Part shown: positions 26,458-37,300 of the stretch, piece after piece
How the letters are laid out: the number at the start of each line of letters is the position of its first letter
Numbering within the stretch: the first letter of the stretch is position 1
Assembly: GCA_036850595.1 (NCBI GenBank)
Contig: CM072165.1
Coordinates: forward strand, 10,488,109 to 10,552,108
Direction of reading: 5' to 3'
Length of the DNA stretch: 64,000 nt
Origin: Rhyacichthys aspro
Taxonomy: Eukaryota > Chordata > Actinopteri > Gobiiformes > Rhyacichthyidae
Made by a program: the position numbers and the translations under genes
The notes under the pieces: generated by a model
Told to the model about the DNA's origin: nothing
Database searches by the model: none
Seen by the model: the letters and a program-made list of their open reading frames with translations, nothing else

Positions 26458-29081
26458 GGGGGGGGGGGCCCCGGGGGCGGGGGGGGGCCCCCGGGGGGGG
26501 GGGGGGGGGGGGGGGGAGGAAAAAAAAAAAAAGAAAAACTACTTAACTAATACTTTTTAATAAATGAGAATGTTCAGCATGTGAGAGCAAGCTTTGGCCA
26601 ATTACATCTCACATTTAACACAATGTCACTCTTTACTTTAAAATAAGGAGTCTTACAACATAAAAATAATAGCCTAGAATTTATTTAGATTGTTTCTTGG
26701 CATAAAACTGGGTTTGTTGGATTTTCTTTGAGTGACAAGGCAGGCTACCCTTTCATATTACATATCCCATCACATAAAGACAAATTTACAAAGTCTAATT
26801 CTGCTGGGAGCCTCTTTCCCACACTTGACTCACTCACAGTTCTTTCATGTGCAGCTAAATAAAATCAACACATAGAACCTAAAAGCTAAAATGAGCCAAA
26901 AAAAAAACTGCACTAGAGAGCTTTTTTGGTCAGAGGGAGTGGCCCAATGATGAGAGGCAGAAAGAAACAAGAAAAAGAAAGCTGCATTTAAAAGAAACTA
27001 CAACAAGTCCTACTTAAACTATGGGTTCATCAAAACGGGTGACACACAATCTTTGTGAAGCATGGTGAGGTAAAAGGACAATACTGACCAAGATGGCTCC
27101 GTAGACCTTGTGTCCATCTGCTTTCACTTGTGCATTGGAAACAGAGTAGTCGTCCAGCACGGCCTGGAGGTTGGCCCAGTAGGCAGGGAGGTGTGGGAAG
27201 AGCACTCTCTCAACAGCCTGCAAACAAACACAGAAGCAAGTGGAACGTAAACAGAAAATGTAAAAAATATACAGCATTTTTATTAGAAACTAGTCTACTT
27301 TGAAAAGAGAGACACAAGCACATACCTTCCATCCAAGAGCATGAAGGCCCACCACAGCCCCGTAGTGGGAGCAGAGGGGACGCACAGGATCGGACAAGAC
27401 CTTCTGTAGTGACAGCAGGATCTGATGATACAGACCGCTGACCAGATCACCGTGAGTCCTGGGGAGACCAAACACCATCGGGTAAGTACAGCGTTTTGGA
27501 ACATTTTTTAAATTCTAGCCCTCACTTTAAAACTCACCAGAAGATGTGGCTGAGGAGGAGGGCGGCGTAGTCCCTGAGGGTCCAGTGGTCGTTGAGGGGG
27601 TTGATGGAAGCTGCCAGTGGCTCCAGGATGCAGTACATGACGCTGGAGACCAGGCTGCGCACGTACGAGCCCAGGTACAAATAGGGGTTTTGTACCAGAC
27701 TCTTGACCATGTGGAGGAGCCTGTTGAGCTGCTCCAGGTCGTGACTCACAGACTTCACCTGAAAACACAAGTCCTTAGCATTTTTAGTCAGCCAGTTGCA
27801 GTTAAATAAAAAAAAAACAAAAAAAAAAAACAAAGCCATAGTAAAATCACAAACCCCACTGATGACGTAAACAAAGTACGGCAGGAGAGCGGCGATCTTG
27901 GAGTTTGACTGCAGGTCGAGGAGAGCCACCTAGAACAAACGGAGGCAGGTCAGAGGAGCACAGTCATTATTTGAGCAGCGTTTAGAGCCAACAGGTCTGT
28001 TCCCAGCAGCAACTCACCTTCATGAGGTGGAGGTCCTCTCCCAGAATGGCGCGTGTGATCTGCTGATAGTACTTCAAAAGGTCGTCTGAGAGCGACTGCA
28101 CTGCTGTGGGAACTGAAAAGACGACAGATTTGATTAGAAGGTGGAGCCTGACAATCTGCTGTGCATTAGATGTTCAACATGGAATAAGAAAAAACTAAAA
28201 ACTGAAGCATTGTCTTGTTTTTGTGAGCAGCCATAAACCAAGATATAAGGACAATGCATGCTATTTTAAACAATAAATGAGTAAATATCTCTGCTTTTAG
28301 TTACAACAGGGCTGCAATGAAAACACAAGCTGATTTTTACTGTCTCACCTGTCCCCTGAGGCTCCAAGTTCCCTTTTCCATCAAGGTATGAAACATTCAC
28401 TAACAACAAAAGAGAACATAATGGATGAGAACTAACATGATTTCAGTTGCTAAAATAAATGTTTATGAGCGACATACCTCGGACCATCGTCTCGGCACAG
28501 CCTTTGGGAATGTTTGTGGCCAGAGCCAACTCCACCAGATTAATCTCCCTGTCCTCGGTGAAGAAAAGTTCTCCTTCTTTAAGTGAGCGAAAAGGCAGTG
28601 TATCCTGGGCGCCGTATCCACAAATGGCCTGTGATGACAAAAAACACCAATGAAATAAACAAACAAACATATCGATTGCAAGATAACTCAAACTGGTGTC
28701 TGGTGGTCGGGCACTCACCTCCACCTTGCTCCATCGCAGAGCTCTGTTAAAGTCCTCCACGGTCAGTTTCCTTCTCTTTGCGTGCCTCATGAACTGAGAG
28801 CTGCTCTGTGTAGGACATCACAGAAAGAACAGAATCAAATCATGAAAGTGCACCTACATAGAGAGGTGGCTAACCACATTTAAAACATAGCTAAGTTTAA
28901 GATTATAAAGATGAAGTAGGCAGCGGGCTTTTACCTGCGTGGCCTCCCTGAGTCTGTAGCACACGTCCTCGGCCAGCAGAGCCGCCAGGTCGTCGCTCAG
29001 CTCCACACCGGCGCTCTCGGCCATGAGTTTGACAGAGTCCCGGGACACTTCGGCGAAGCGACGCTCTTCCCGGTCCGCCAT
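24530..29081 (-). CDS. taf6l: TAF6-like protein, SAGA/PCAF-complex subunit
   Basis: Histone-fold subunit of SAGA-type (PCAF/GCN5) acetyltransferase complexes, where TAF6L replaces TAF6 (family knowledge). Eleven coding exons: 29081-28935, 28805-28719, 28628-28478, 28399-28349, 28112-28018, 27929-27855, 27758-27538, 27458-27326, 27217-27089, 26067-25571 and 24863-24530. All phases agree and the product is 639 residues (human about 622). The start reads MADREERRFAEVSRDSVKLM. The histone fold spans roughly residues 8-75 (SVKLMAESAGVELSDDLAAL; RHAKRRKLTVEDFNRALRW). The conserved middle follows (DREINLVELALATNIPKGCA; SVSHDLEQLNRLL; PLAASINPLNDHWTLRDYAA; HYGAVVGLHALGWK; LQAVLDDYSVSNAQVKADGH), the TAF6-type helical-repeat region. 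The C-terminus ends RRWAYSHYSLHLPL, as in human TAF6L. Exon 10 holds a Pro/Ser/Gly-rich, poorly conserved stretch. The donor of exon 6 (gtttgtg) is non-optimal. Confidence 0.95.
26122..26537. repeat. G/C homopolymer tract in taf6l intron 9, possible assembly artefact
   Basis: About 416 bases made almost only of long G runs and C runs (over 50 C in a row near 26405-26455), with a T run and a closing A run. It is unlike anything else in this AT-rich neighbourhood. It is flanked by the same 12 bases, actacttaacta, at 26110-26121 and 26538-26549. The runs produce spurious Pro/Gly open frames on both strands. It may be a sequencing or consensus error, or a real low-complexity insertion. Confidence 0.9.
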
Positions 29082-29887
29082 CCTCTCAGCGACTGCTAAA
29101 ACCTACTCAAGAGAAAAGCACGTTTAAGAAGCTCGAGTTAGATTTCACGTGACCCTAAATAAATGAAACATAAGTGCCAGAAAAAACGTAACTTTAACAT
29201 GTGAGTTGTGCGCTTTTAGTTAAACAGAAACGGTCATTGAGCTTCGTAGTGTTAGCACCGAAGGCTTTATTGATAAAAAAAAAAAAAAAAGATAAAGTCA
29301 GAGAAAATGTGCTCCTTTTAAACGGATTTAAATGAGAAGTCGCCCAAATAGTATTTACGTAAGAACATTTACCTTTTAAGATTTTTTGGTGGGTATTCAC
29401 TCGGGTCCATCAACAAAGTTGTGCATCAACATGAACCAAAAAATATCTCCGGGCGCGCTATTATAACGTCATTAACGGAAGTTAAATTTCAAAATAAGAC
29501 AACGAGCAACAAGTAAATTAATCAGTGTTATTTAGCGATAGGGTGCAAGTCCCGATATTTCTCTAGCACCCGTTTTAATATTTGAGATCGAGTTTTCTGG
29601 TGATGCAACTAATAAATGTTGGTATAGGCTTCTGTGACAGTGGACCTGTTAATACACTCAAGGGACTGCCAGTTTAAGCTAAAGCTACATAGGTCTGCCA
29701 GCCCTGGTCTGTACATTAATCTTCAAATAGCATCCACTACTAGCTTTTAATGTAAGCTTTATAATAGATTGTGTACTTTTAATATATCAATGCAACTTAT
29801 AACAGGTAGGTCTATATTTCACTAATAAGTCCATAGTACAAGTTAACATTAAAATCAGCAACAAGTCAAAAAATATGGTGGTAATAG
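29082..29887. other. Intergenic region between cth1 and taf6l
   Basis: About 0.8 kb holding the taf6l 5' UTR and promoter and the end of the cth1 transcript. No TATA box was seen near the taf6l start, and no other gene was recognised. Confidence 0.7.
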
Positions 29888-29893
29888 TTTATT
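29888..29893 (-). terminator. cth1 polyadenylation signal AATAAA
   Basis: tttatt on the plus strand reads AATAAA on the minus strand, about 270 bases past the cth1 stop. The intervening 3' UTR is AT-rich, as is typical for transcripts of this family. Confidence 0.5.
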
Positions 29894-30165
29894 CATAATG
29901 AGGTCAGGCGTTTCATTTACACAGCTCATTCATTATTATGTACAATAGTTAAAAATAGTTTTACACTGATAGTTATGATTTCAGAGGACCGATCCAAAAC
30001 AGGCTGGTCTACAACTCAACAGTTCAAGTCCAGCTTGACCTGCTAACAGAAGCACCCAAGCCTCAGGTAAAAAAAAAATATGTACAAAGTCCTGAGATAT
30101 TAAAAAAAAAATTAGAAATTTACAAAGCTTGTGAGTGCTGCAGGTTTGAAGGGGCCATGTCTGAA

Positions 30166-31453
30166 TCAGAGCGCCCGGTTGTCCCAGATCTCCTGAGCCT
30201 TGGTGCTCTCCAGCTGCTGCAGGTGGAGGGCCAGAGGCAACAACAGCTCACTCAGATGCTGGCTGGAGAAGGTGAAGGCATTGTTGGCCTCTGGAGTGGG
30301 GGTGGTCAGAGGAGGGGTAGAAGGGGGAGACGAGGAGGTCGATGAACCCGGGGAGGGGCTGAACCAGGAGGAGGGCGAAAGGCCTGTACTGCCCTGGGAG
30401 GCCTGGGAGCTGAAGGGGCCGGGGCTGGGCTCGGCACCTGAGATCTTGTTGGGGAGGTCATGCTGGAAGTGGCAGCGAGTGCCATACAGACAGAAGCCAA
30501 AGGAGCTGAAGGTGCGGCAGATGGCTCCTCGAGGCTTCCATTCCTTGGACTGAACTTGAGGACTATCAGATGTTGAGGTGGTCGTCTCAACATGGTCGTT
30601 TGATTTAGCAACACTGCCCCCAATTGCCCCGGACTCAATGTGCAAGAAGTTACAGCGGGTGCCAAAGGGACACACCCCAAATGAACGGAAGTTGCGGCAG
30701 GGGACGTTCCTCCTGCCACGCACACAGGACCTCTGCTCCGAGGGGTTGTGCACAAACAGACAGCGGCTGCCGTAGTCGCAGAAGCCAGACGTGTGGTAGC
30801 TGCGGCACAACTGGGTCTTGTATTTTGGGTGTTGGAACGGCACATGGAGCTCGTGGATGCCATGAGCAAACTGACAGCGCTCGGCGTACTTGCAGAAGCC
30901 GGTCCCGGAGTAGCTGGTGCACAGCTCTGTCTTGTAGCGGGTGGAGTAGACCCATGGGATGAGAGGAGGGGAAGAGGACTCCACCAGGGGCAGCAGGGCC
31001 TTGGCCAGGCACAAGCCCTCACTACCACTGTCTCCATCTGACTCCTCACTGGACAGCAGGTTGTCCACCAGCTCTTCATCTTGGTAGGAAGGCAGGAACA
31101 AGTCGTCACTGCTTGTCTGGAAGAAAAAAAATATATATAGGGGATGTGTTAGGAATATAGCACCAGGTAGAAGCTCGAAGTTAATTAAACGGAAGCAGTT
31201 CTGAACTTCACTGCTGCTTCAAGTGTTTAGTATAATTAAGAAAGTTGTGCTAAATGTTGAAAACAGGTACCAAAAAAACAAAAAAACATTTAGACCTAGC
31301 AGCTAAAACAGTTAGATACCATCTTAATGTTGAAAGAGAAGAGTTAGGCTATTACGTTTTATTTTATAGTCAGAAATGTGGTTTAATTCAACAAGCCACG
31401 TGTAAACGGCATGACTTTAAAAATGGACGTGAACAAACACTTACCTCGAACAT
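30166..31453 (-). CDS. cth1: CCCH zinc-finger protein of the TTP/ZFP36 family with four fingers (Cth1 / C3H-4 type)
   Basis: RNA-binding protein of the tristetraprolin family, whose members bind AU-rich elements and promote mRNA decay. Two coding exons, 31453-31445 (only MFE) and 31116-30166, give 319 residues. Four C-x8-C-x5-C-x3-H fingers are visible: residues 69-88, 107-126, 143-162 and 203-222. The first two form the standard TTP tandem pair, with lead-ins RYKTEL and KYKTQL. Fingers 3 and 4 (CRNFRSFGVCPFGTRCNFLH; CRTFSSFGFCLYGTRCHFQH) are the extra pair known from fish Cth1 and frog C3H-4. The N-terminus is acidic (EESDGDSGSE) and the tail is Ser/Pro-rich. The standard C-terminal CNOT1-binding motif of ZFP36 proteins is not obvious. 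The start is the first ATG after a TATA box, apart from a tiny upstream ORF. The two-exon layout with a very short first coding exon resembles ZFP36 genes. Confidence 0.9.
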
Positions 31454-31565
31454 GGTTAAAACAGTTGAAGGGGTTGGCGTTGGTGAGAAGTCAAACTTAA
31501 GTGCAGCCTCCACAATGTGCTCAGAAAGCCCGACGTTAACGGCAAAGACCCGGCGTGTGTTGGTG

Positions 31566-31580
31566 TTAGTAAAGCGGCAT
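31566..31580 (-). promoter_or_regulatory. Four-codon upstream ORF in the cth1 leader
   Basis: On the minus strand an ATG at 31580 opens MPLY and stops at 31566. It lies between the TATA box and the main ATG at 31453, and no other upstream ATG was seen there. If transcribed it could reduce initiation at the main start; this is inference. Confidence 0.5.
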
Positions 31581-31642
31581 GGACCCTGACCCTCCTGCTT
31601 TGTTATGGAGTCACAAGCGAAGATTAGCCCGTGTCCGAGACA

Positions 31643-31648
31643 TTTATA
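31643..31648 (-). promoter_or_regulatory. TATA box of cth1
   Basis: tttata on the plus strand reads TATAAA on the minus strand, in the context gatataaatg, about 190 bases upstream of the cth1 start codon. A transcription start near 31615 would follow. A TATA promoter fits the inducible or maternal expression typical of this family. Confidence 0.55.
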
Positions 31649-34317
31649 TCGCGATCTCGAGCTGCCGCCCACCGCTTTAACGAGCCTCAGGTGTGTGCGC
31701 CCCTCAGCGTCACGTGACACGGGCAAGCGCGGGCTTATATCAACATCTAATAATAATAATAAAAAAATAAAAAAACTCAACACACTTTTAAGAGGGACAA
31801 ATGTAAATTAAATATTCACTCTGTTAATGTAATACATGAAGTTGTATTTAATTATTTACTGTAAGCTAGTCGGAGACGGGTTAGCACCGACTCAATCCAC
31901 ATTCTGAGTGAATACACAGTTTGTGATAGAGGCCTCATTACTGATTTGTAAAAAGTCACACCTAAATAGGAAGTGATTAAAACAAGCCTTTTAATTAAAG
32001 GTCGTCTGAAATAAACACGACATGGCTTTTGTTTTTTGTTCTTTAAACAAGGTTTAAAATGCAGTTTAGTCTTAGCAGGAGGCTACTTCACCCGGTGGTC
32101 GTTAATTTAACACTTTGCTCCATTTTGTTAATTGATTCTCTCAAAGCCATAATATTAATAACAAGAACAAAAATAAACAAAAGATTTATATTTTTACTTG
32201 TAAGAGGCTATACTTTACAAAGTTAAAGACCAGAATGAGAATTAACTAAACTAATATGTAGAGCAAATAAAACAGGACAGAAAAACAGAAAATGCATTGT
32301 ACAAGTGGTGACGACAGAGAAAAAATCTTTATTTCTTTTCTTATCAAGATACATTAAAGGATACAGAGACATTGGAATAAAAAACACTTGAGAAAATGCT
32401 TCAATTGTAGCATGTTTGTCTCTCCATCTTACAAAAATCAAAGCCCGATCCCTTTTGAGTCACCCCTGTTTTAAATGACCAGCCCACCCCAACAATGAAG
32501 GAGAGCCATATTTCACATGTACAGTAGCCTATTAGAGCCATCTCCACCACAATGGAGCAGAATTACACACTTCAAATGTAAAAAAGTTTCCATTATGCTA
32601 GTTTGCACTTTTCTTTACACATTTTATTTGCTACAAACTCAACACTTCAATTTCTTTTTCTGAGAAATATTACAAAGCCCACATTGGGACCAAACTTGCT
32701 TATAACTCCACGGTAACACCTTTAACTTCAAATAAAGAGGAGCTATAATTAGCCAATTAGCCTTTTAGTACTTACCTCTTTTTAATAGTACACCCAAGTG
32801 AACTAAAATTAAAGTGAAAGTACAAGGGACAGTTGAAAATTCCTTTCATGTTCTTTATCACAATCAGTTCACTCACGTTAGACATCATTAGTCTCTTACA
32901 GAGAAGATTAAGGCCAAACGAAAACCAAAAAGAAATTTGAAATAAGGCTTAACTTAATCCGAGGTGCCTTAATCTTCCTCTGTGACTCAACATATTGCTG
33001 TTTTACTGAATTTGGTCAAGTGACCAGTCTCATAATTATTTTTTGACCAAACAGCTTTTCCTTGCATTTTCTCTGGTCATAAGTGAATGTGTTTGACACA
33101 TTATGGCTTGTTTGTACATATGCAGACACATACATAGCACCTCAAAGCCCAATGTGTTTTCACCATGGCCATCAGTCATGGCACAGTCACCTCTGCAAAT
33201 CCATGGGAAGCATGATTTGAATCATCAAAACTACACAAGATTTTTCCTACAGATTACATCTACAGCTCTTTAATCTACAGGGCCCTCCCCTCCAGTTCCT
33301 CTTGAGTGAGCACATGGCTAGGTTAACAGGACAGGACACGCCTCACCTTTAAAGAAAAACTAAAAGTCTGGACATCAGGTGAAAAACTGATAAAACTGCA
33401 ATGTGATTTTATTTTCTAAGAATGGGATTTGTTTGATTAAAAATGTTAGAAAGTCAGTTTTAAAATTACTGAGTGAGCACAACTAAGGAATTAAGATTTC
33501 ATATTAAATATATGCTTTTCAATTTTGGCAACTTACATTGTGAGACAAATTCAATCTGTGGATGACATACAGACAATAAGAAATATCAGAAATATACACT
33601 TTTACATGAAGATGTTTTGGACCAGTACTTTGATTTTCTTTTCTTTTTTTCTATCTGCATGTCGCCTTAAACCAACATTTTCATGCTCACTCAGTATTTT
33701 GTCACTAACACAGCACTGATCATGAAGGTGCACCTATGGGAGCAGCCCAGTAGTATGACAGCTGATTGTTACAGACATGAGAAAAAAGATGTCACTGCAA
33801 AAAAACTGTCTGAGCATGTGCTCTGCTGTTAACAGCCCTGTGTGCCCTGGCCTCAATGGCCCCACAGCTTAATGAGAGTGTAAAGCAAATGTTACAGGTG
33901 CACACAGTCTCCCACTCTGAACACTTCACTGGAGGTGTGACCCCTACAGATGAATATATTTACATAAGATAGAGACAAGGGGAAACAAAGTGTGCTTCGT
34001 CATAATATTAGGATGAAAAATATCTGATTTAAATTACACATGTAAAAACAGTTGTTTAAAAAGGGAATCAGAAAATTTAGGATGTGGAATAAAATACTAC
34101 AAAGCCCCAAGTGTTGTTTGTTTTGTGTATGTGAGAGCGCATGAAAGGGAGACATCAACTTTTGGGGAGTAACAGAAGCCAAGGGAGATGACACTGAAAA
34201 GAACAAATCAAAGACTAACGTATGGCGCACTGTGCTGAGCCTGTGAGTGACGGCTGGAGCACAGCTCGCCCAGATCACACTGAAGCCCATGTCCTGATCA
34301 TAAAACTGCCTGTCCTT
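31649..34317. other. mta2 3' UTR and spacer to cth1
   Basis: About 2.7 kb of AT-rich sequence between the mta2 stop and the cth1 promoter. Candidate AATAAA signals for mta2 on the minus strand are at 33408-33413 and 32328-32333. No coding exon, RNA gene or repeat family was recognised. Confidence 0.6.
33408..33413 (-). terminator. Candidate mta2 polyadenylation signal AATAAA
   Basis: First canonical hexamer on the minus strand past the mta2 stop, about 0.9 kb downstream. A second candidate at 32328-32333 would give a 2 kb 3' UTR. The sequence alone does not decide between them. Confidence 0.3.
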
Positions 34318-37300
34318 TCAGTCTTCCAGGACGATGGGTTCACTGGTGCTGGAGGGAAGCAGGGGCAAAGCCAGGGAGCGGGGCGGCGGGGGTAACTTGA
34401 TCCGGACCGGGAGGTGAGGCTTCCTCGCTGCTCGCCGCATTTCTGACTGGGTCAGGTGTTTCCTCAGAGCCCTGGATCAAGAAAAAAGTCTTAGTACCTT
34501 TGGTTACCAGTTGTCACAAGACCCGTTAAGCACACCAACAATAAGCTACAGAGATAAGGACACCTTATTAATATAAAGTGGTTGCAACTGGGAAAAAACA
34601 GTACAGAAAAAAGGTAACATGAGCAGGGGCCTTAACAAAGGCACAGTGTGAATTTTCTCTGCCTCTGTTACTACCTTCTGTTGGCCAAAAAGCAGGTGGA
34701 ATAAAACCACCTCCAAACAAGGAAAGAGAGAAAAGGCTGATTTAGGAAGTACCTGGTGTCCTTTGTGGCCACAAACACCACTGGGTTAGGAGCCTCTCCT
34801 TGGCCTATTTTCTGCCGTTTGATGACAGACTGGGAGGTAGTCCTCATACCTGATGAATATGGTCTCCCATTGGCTGGATAGGGAACCCCTGTTGCCTGTG
34901 ATCAACAAAGAGTAAAGGATGCGAAGAAGCACAGGGAGAAAGATCAAAACTTCTGCATATGCTGTGTAAATACGTACGCTGTCAAAGCCTCTCTTTCCCA
35001 ACAGGCTTTGGCCCACACGAGGCTGGTTGGCCTGGTTCCTGTTGATAGGGGTTGGTGGTCCTCTGGAGGCCTTCAGTTTGAGGGGAGCTGAGATGGCTGC
35101 ACAGAGGAACAGTGGTCAATAATGTCAAGAAAATGAAAAGCAAAGCACATACAGCTGGAGTTTGTCAGAGTTTTATCCATACCCAGGTCTTTGACTATAT
35201 TTGCCAACGACTGTCGAGGGATCACTTTGTTCTTCATGGGGGTCTTTGTGGCTTTAGGCAGCCTGATCATACCTAAATAAAAACACAAATATAGTTAGAG
35301 CTGTATTGTGCAGGAGTCCCTTACATATATTACATACAGTACATACATACTACTTACACTCTGCCTTTACAGCGTTGGCGTTGATGGAAGCGTACGGCCT
35401 TCGCGCCGCTCGCCGAGGCTGCAGTATGTCCTCACAGACTCGCCGAGCGATGCGGGTCAGCTTGGTGGTCTGCAAGATGAAGGTCTGGCGGTTCTTGGCC
35501 AGAAGTTTGGCCCGGCCCTCGTTGCGGGTGAACGGTGACATGCCCTGAACCTCTTGGCGTGTCATGTGACCACGAGGACCTGACTCCTGGAGGAAAGGAA
35601 GAACTCACAGTGACAAGTATTTCAGGATCAGAAGACTAAGTATTTAAGAGTGAAGACTTACAGAGCCACTGCGGGCAGCACCTTCCAGCTGTGTAGGGGT
35701 CTTCAAGCCTCCATACTTCTTCCAATAAATCCAGCATGAGGCACACAGTCTGCACTGCATGTTGGGAGGTCCCCAGGCGTACCACTGAGGAGACTGAGCA
35801 GCTGTAGGCGACACAAAATCATTTCAAAATTCTAAGAAGCACCACTGAAATGGACAGTACTCCAATATTAAAAAGTAAAGCAAAGTATGTAGTTGTAAAT
35901 AGAGTTCACCTAATCTATCATAACAGAGGGGGACTGCTCTACTTACTGTGACAGCTCTCACAGCTGAGTCCTTTCTGAAACCCGGCTGCTCCATTCATAC
36001 CCGGCTTACTGCCCGGGACCATGATCTGGTTGGGGTTGGGTTTGGTGCTGTGGGGGATATCAAAGCATTTTAGCTACAGCTCTGACCTGAGGGACCATTG
36101 TGCTGCAGTTCACCATCATACTCACTAGGTGGGGATGTACACCTGCTTCAATTTGCTGTCTGCTTCAGCTGCTTTTAGACGTTTCTGATAGAACAAACAT
36201 GGAGAGTTGAATGTAATACCAACATGTGTTTAAGAACTGACTTTTGTGTTCTTATTTACCTGTTGAATGTAGCGGTCTGTTGTCTTCCACATGTAGTAGA
36301 ACTGAACGACACTGGCTAGAGACTTCCAGGGCAGCTGTAGAGGAAGAGAAGTGTTTATGTAGTGCTCCACAGTCAGGATATACACAGCCAAGTGCAAAGT
36401 AGCAGCTTACAAAGTCCTGGCGGATGTCGTTGAAGTCTTTTCCATATTTCTCTAGGGCCTCCTCAAACAGCATGGCCTCTGAGGCACTCCACTCTTCCAT
36501 CTCATCCCGACAGAGCACCGGGCCGCCCTGAGGAACCAGGGTGGACATGGCTTTGGCCAGGTCATAGCTGTTCTTTTGGAGGGTGTCCATAGCATGGAAC
36601 TAGAGAAGCAAAAAAAAGCTAATTATTAGAGTGAACAGTTTTTATGCGTTTATTTTACACTCATTATACATCCTTTGAGCCCAGTGGAGGCCCTTCTATG
36701 ACGAGCCTTACCAGTGTGATGTCTCTGGAGGCTGCAGCGGCACTCATATGGAGGCTGGGTTGGCGGATGGAGCTGCTGCAATCCAAGGCCCTGGCAAACG
36801 TCCCCACAGCCCTGAAACAAACACAACCTGTTTGTATCTTCAGATCATTCATAGCCAACAGTCTACAACTGTCTGGACAGTGTGCTGAAGGTAAAAGCTC
36901 TGCCCCAACAGCTGGGCTGTTAATTCTTTTAAATAGAATCAAATAAGTCTGGGAACACCGAGGCAGAAAGTTATTTTTAAATGGAAGCAACACCAAAAGG
37001 AGACACTATATTGTTAGGGGACTATAGTGAGTCCATGAATTTTATTTGTGAAATTGTAAAGATCATTAACATTTCTCATATAATATTTCTCTCAAGGTCA
37101 GGAAGCCTATCATCAAATAAGCGCCATGCAAGGACATGTTATAGAGCCTGAACTGGCCAGAATGGTTTACAGTTGTTTGAGACTCCATTAAAGCCCTTTT
37201 GAGACCACACAACACACTGTAGTGTGTAATGCATCCATATGTACTTGAGTGCAAACTGAAATTACATCAAAGACCACCAGATGGTGTTTTTGTTAATTTT

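Noticed and set aside
26139..26550. Open frames coding Pro/Gly-only proteins of 100 and 135 codons on the plus strand
   Set aside because: They are translations of G and C homopolymers inside a taf6l intron; no real protein composition, start context or splice support.
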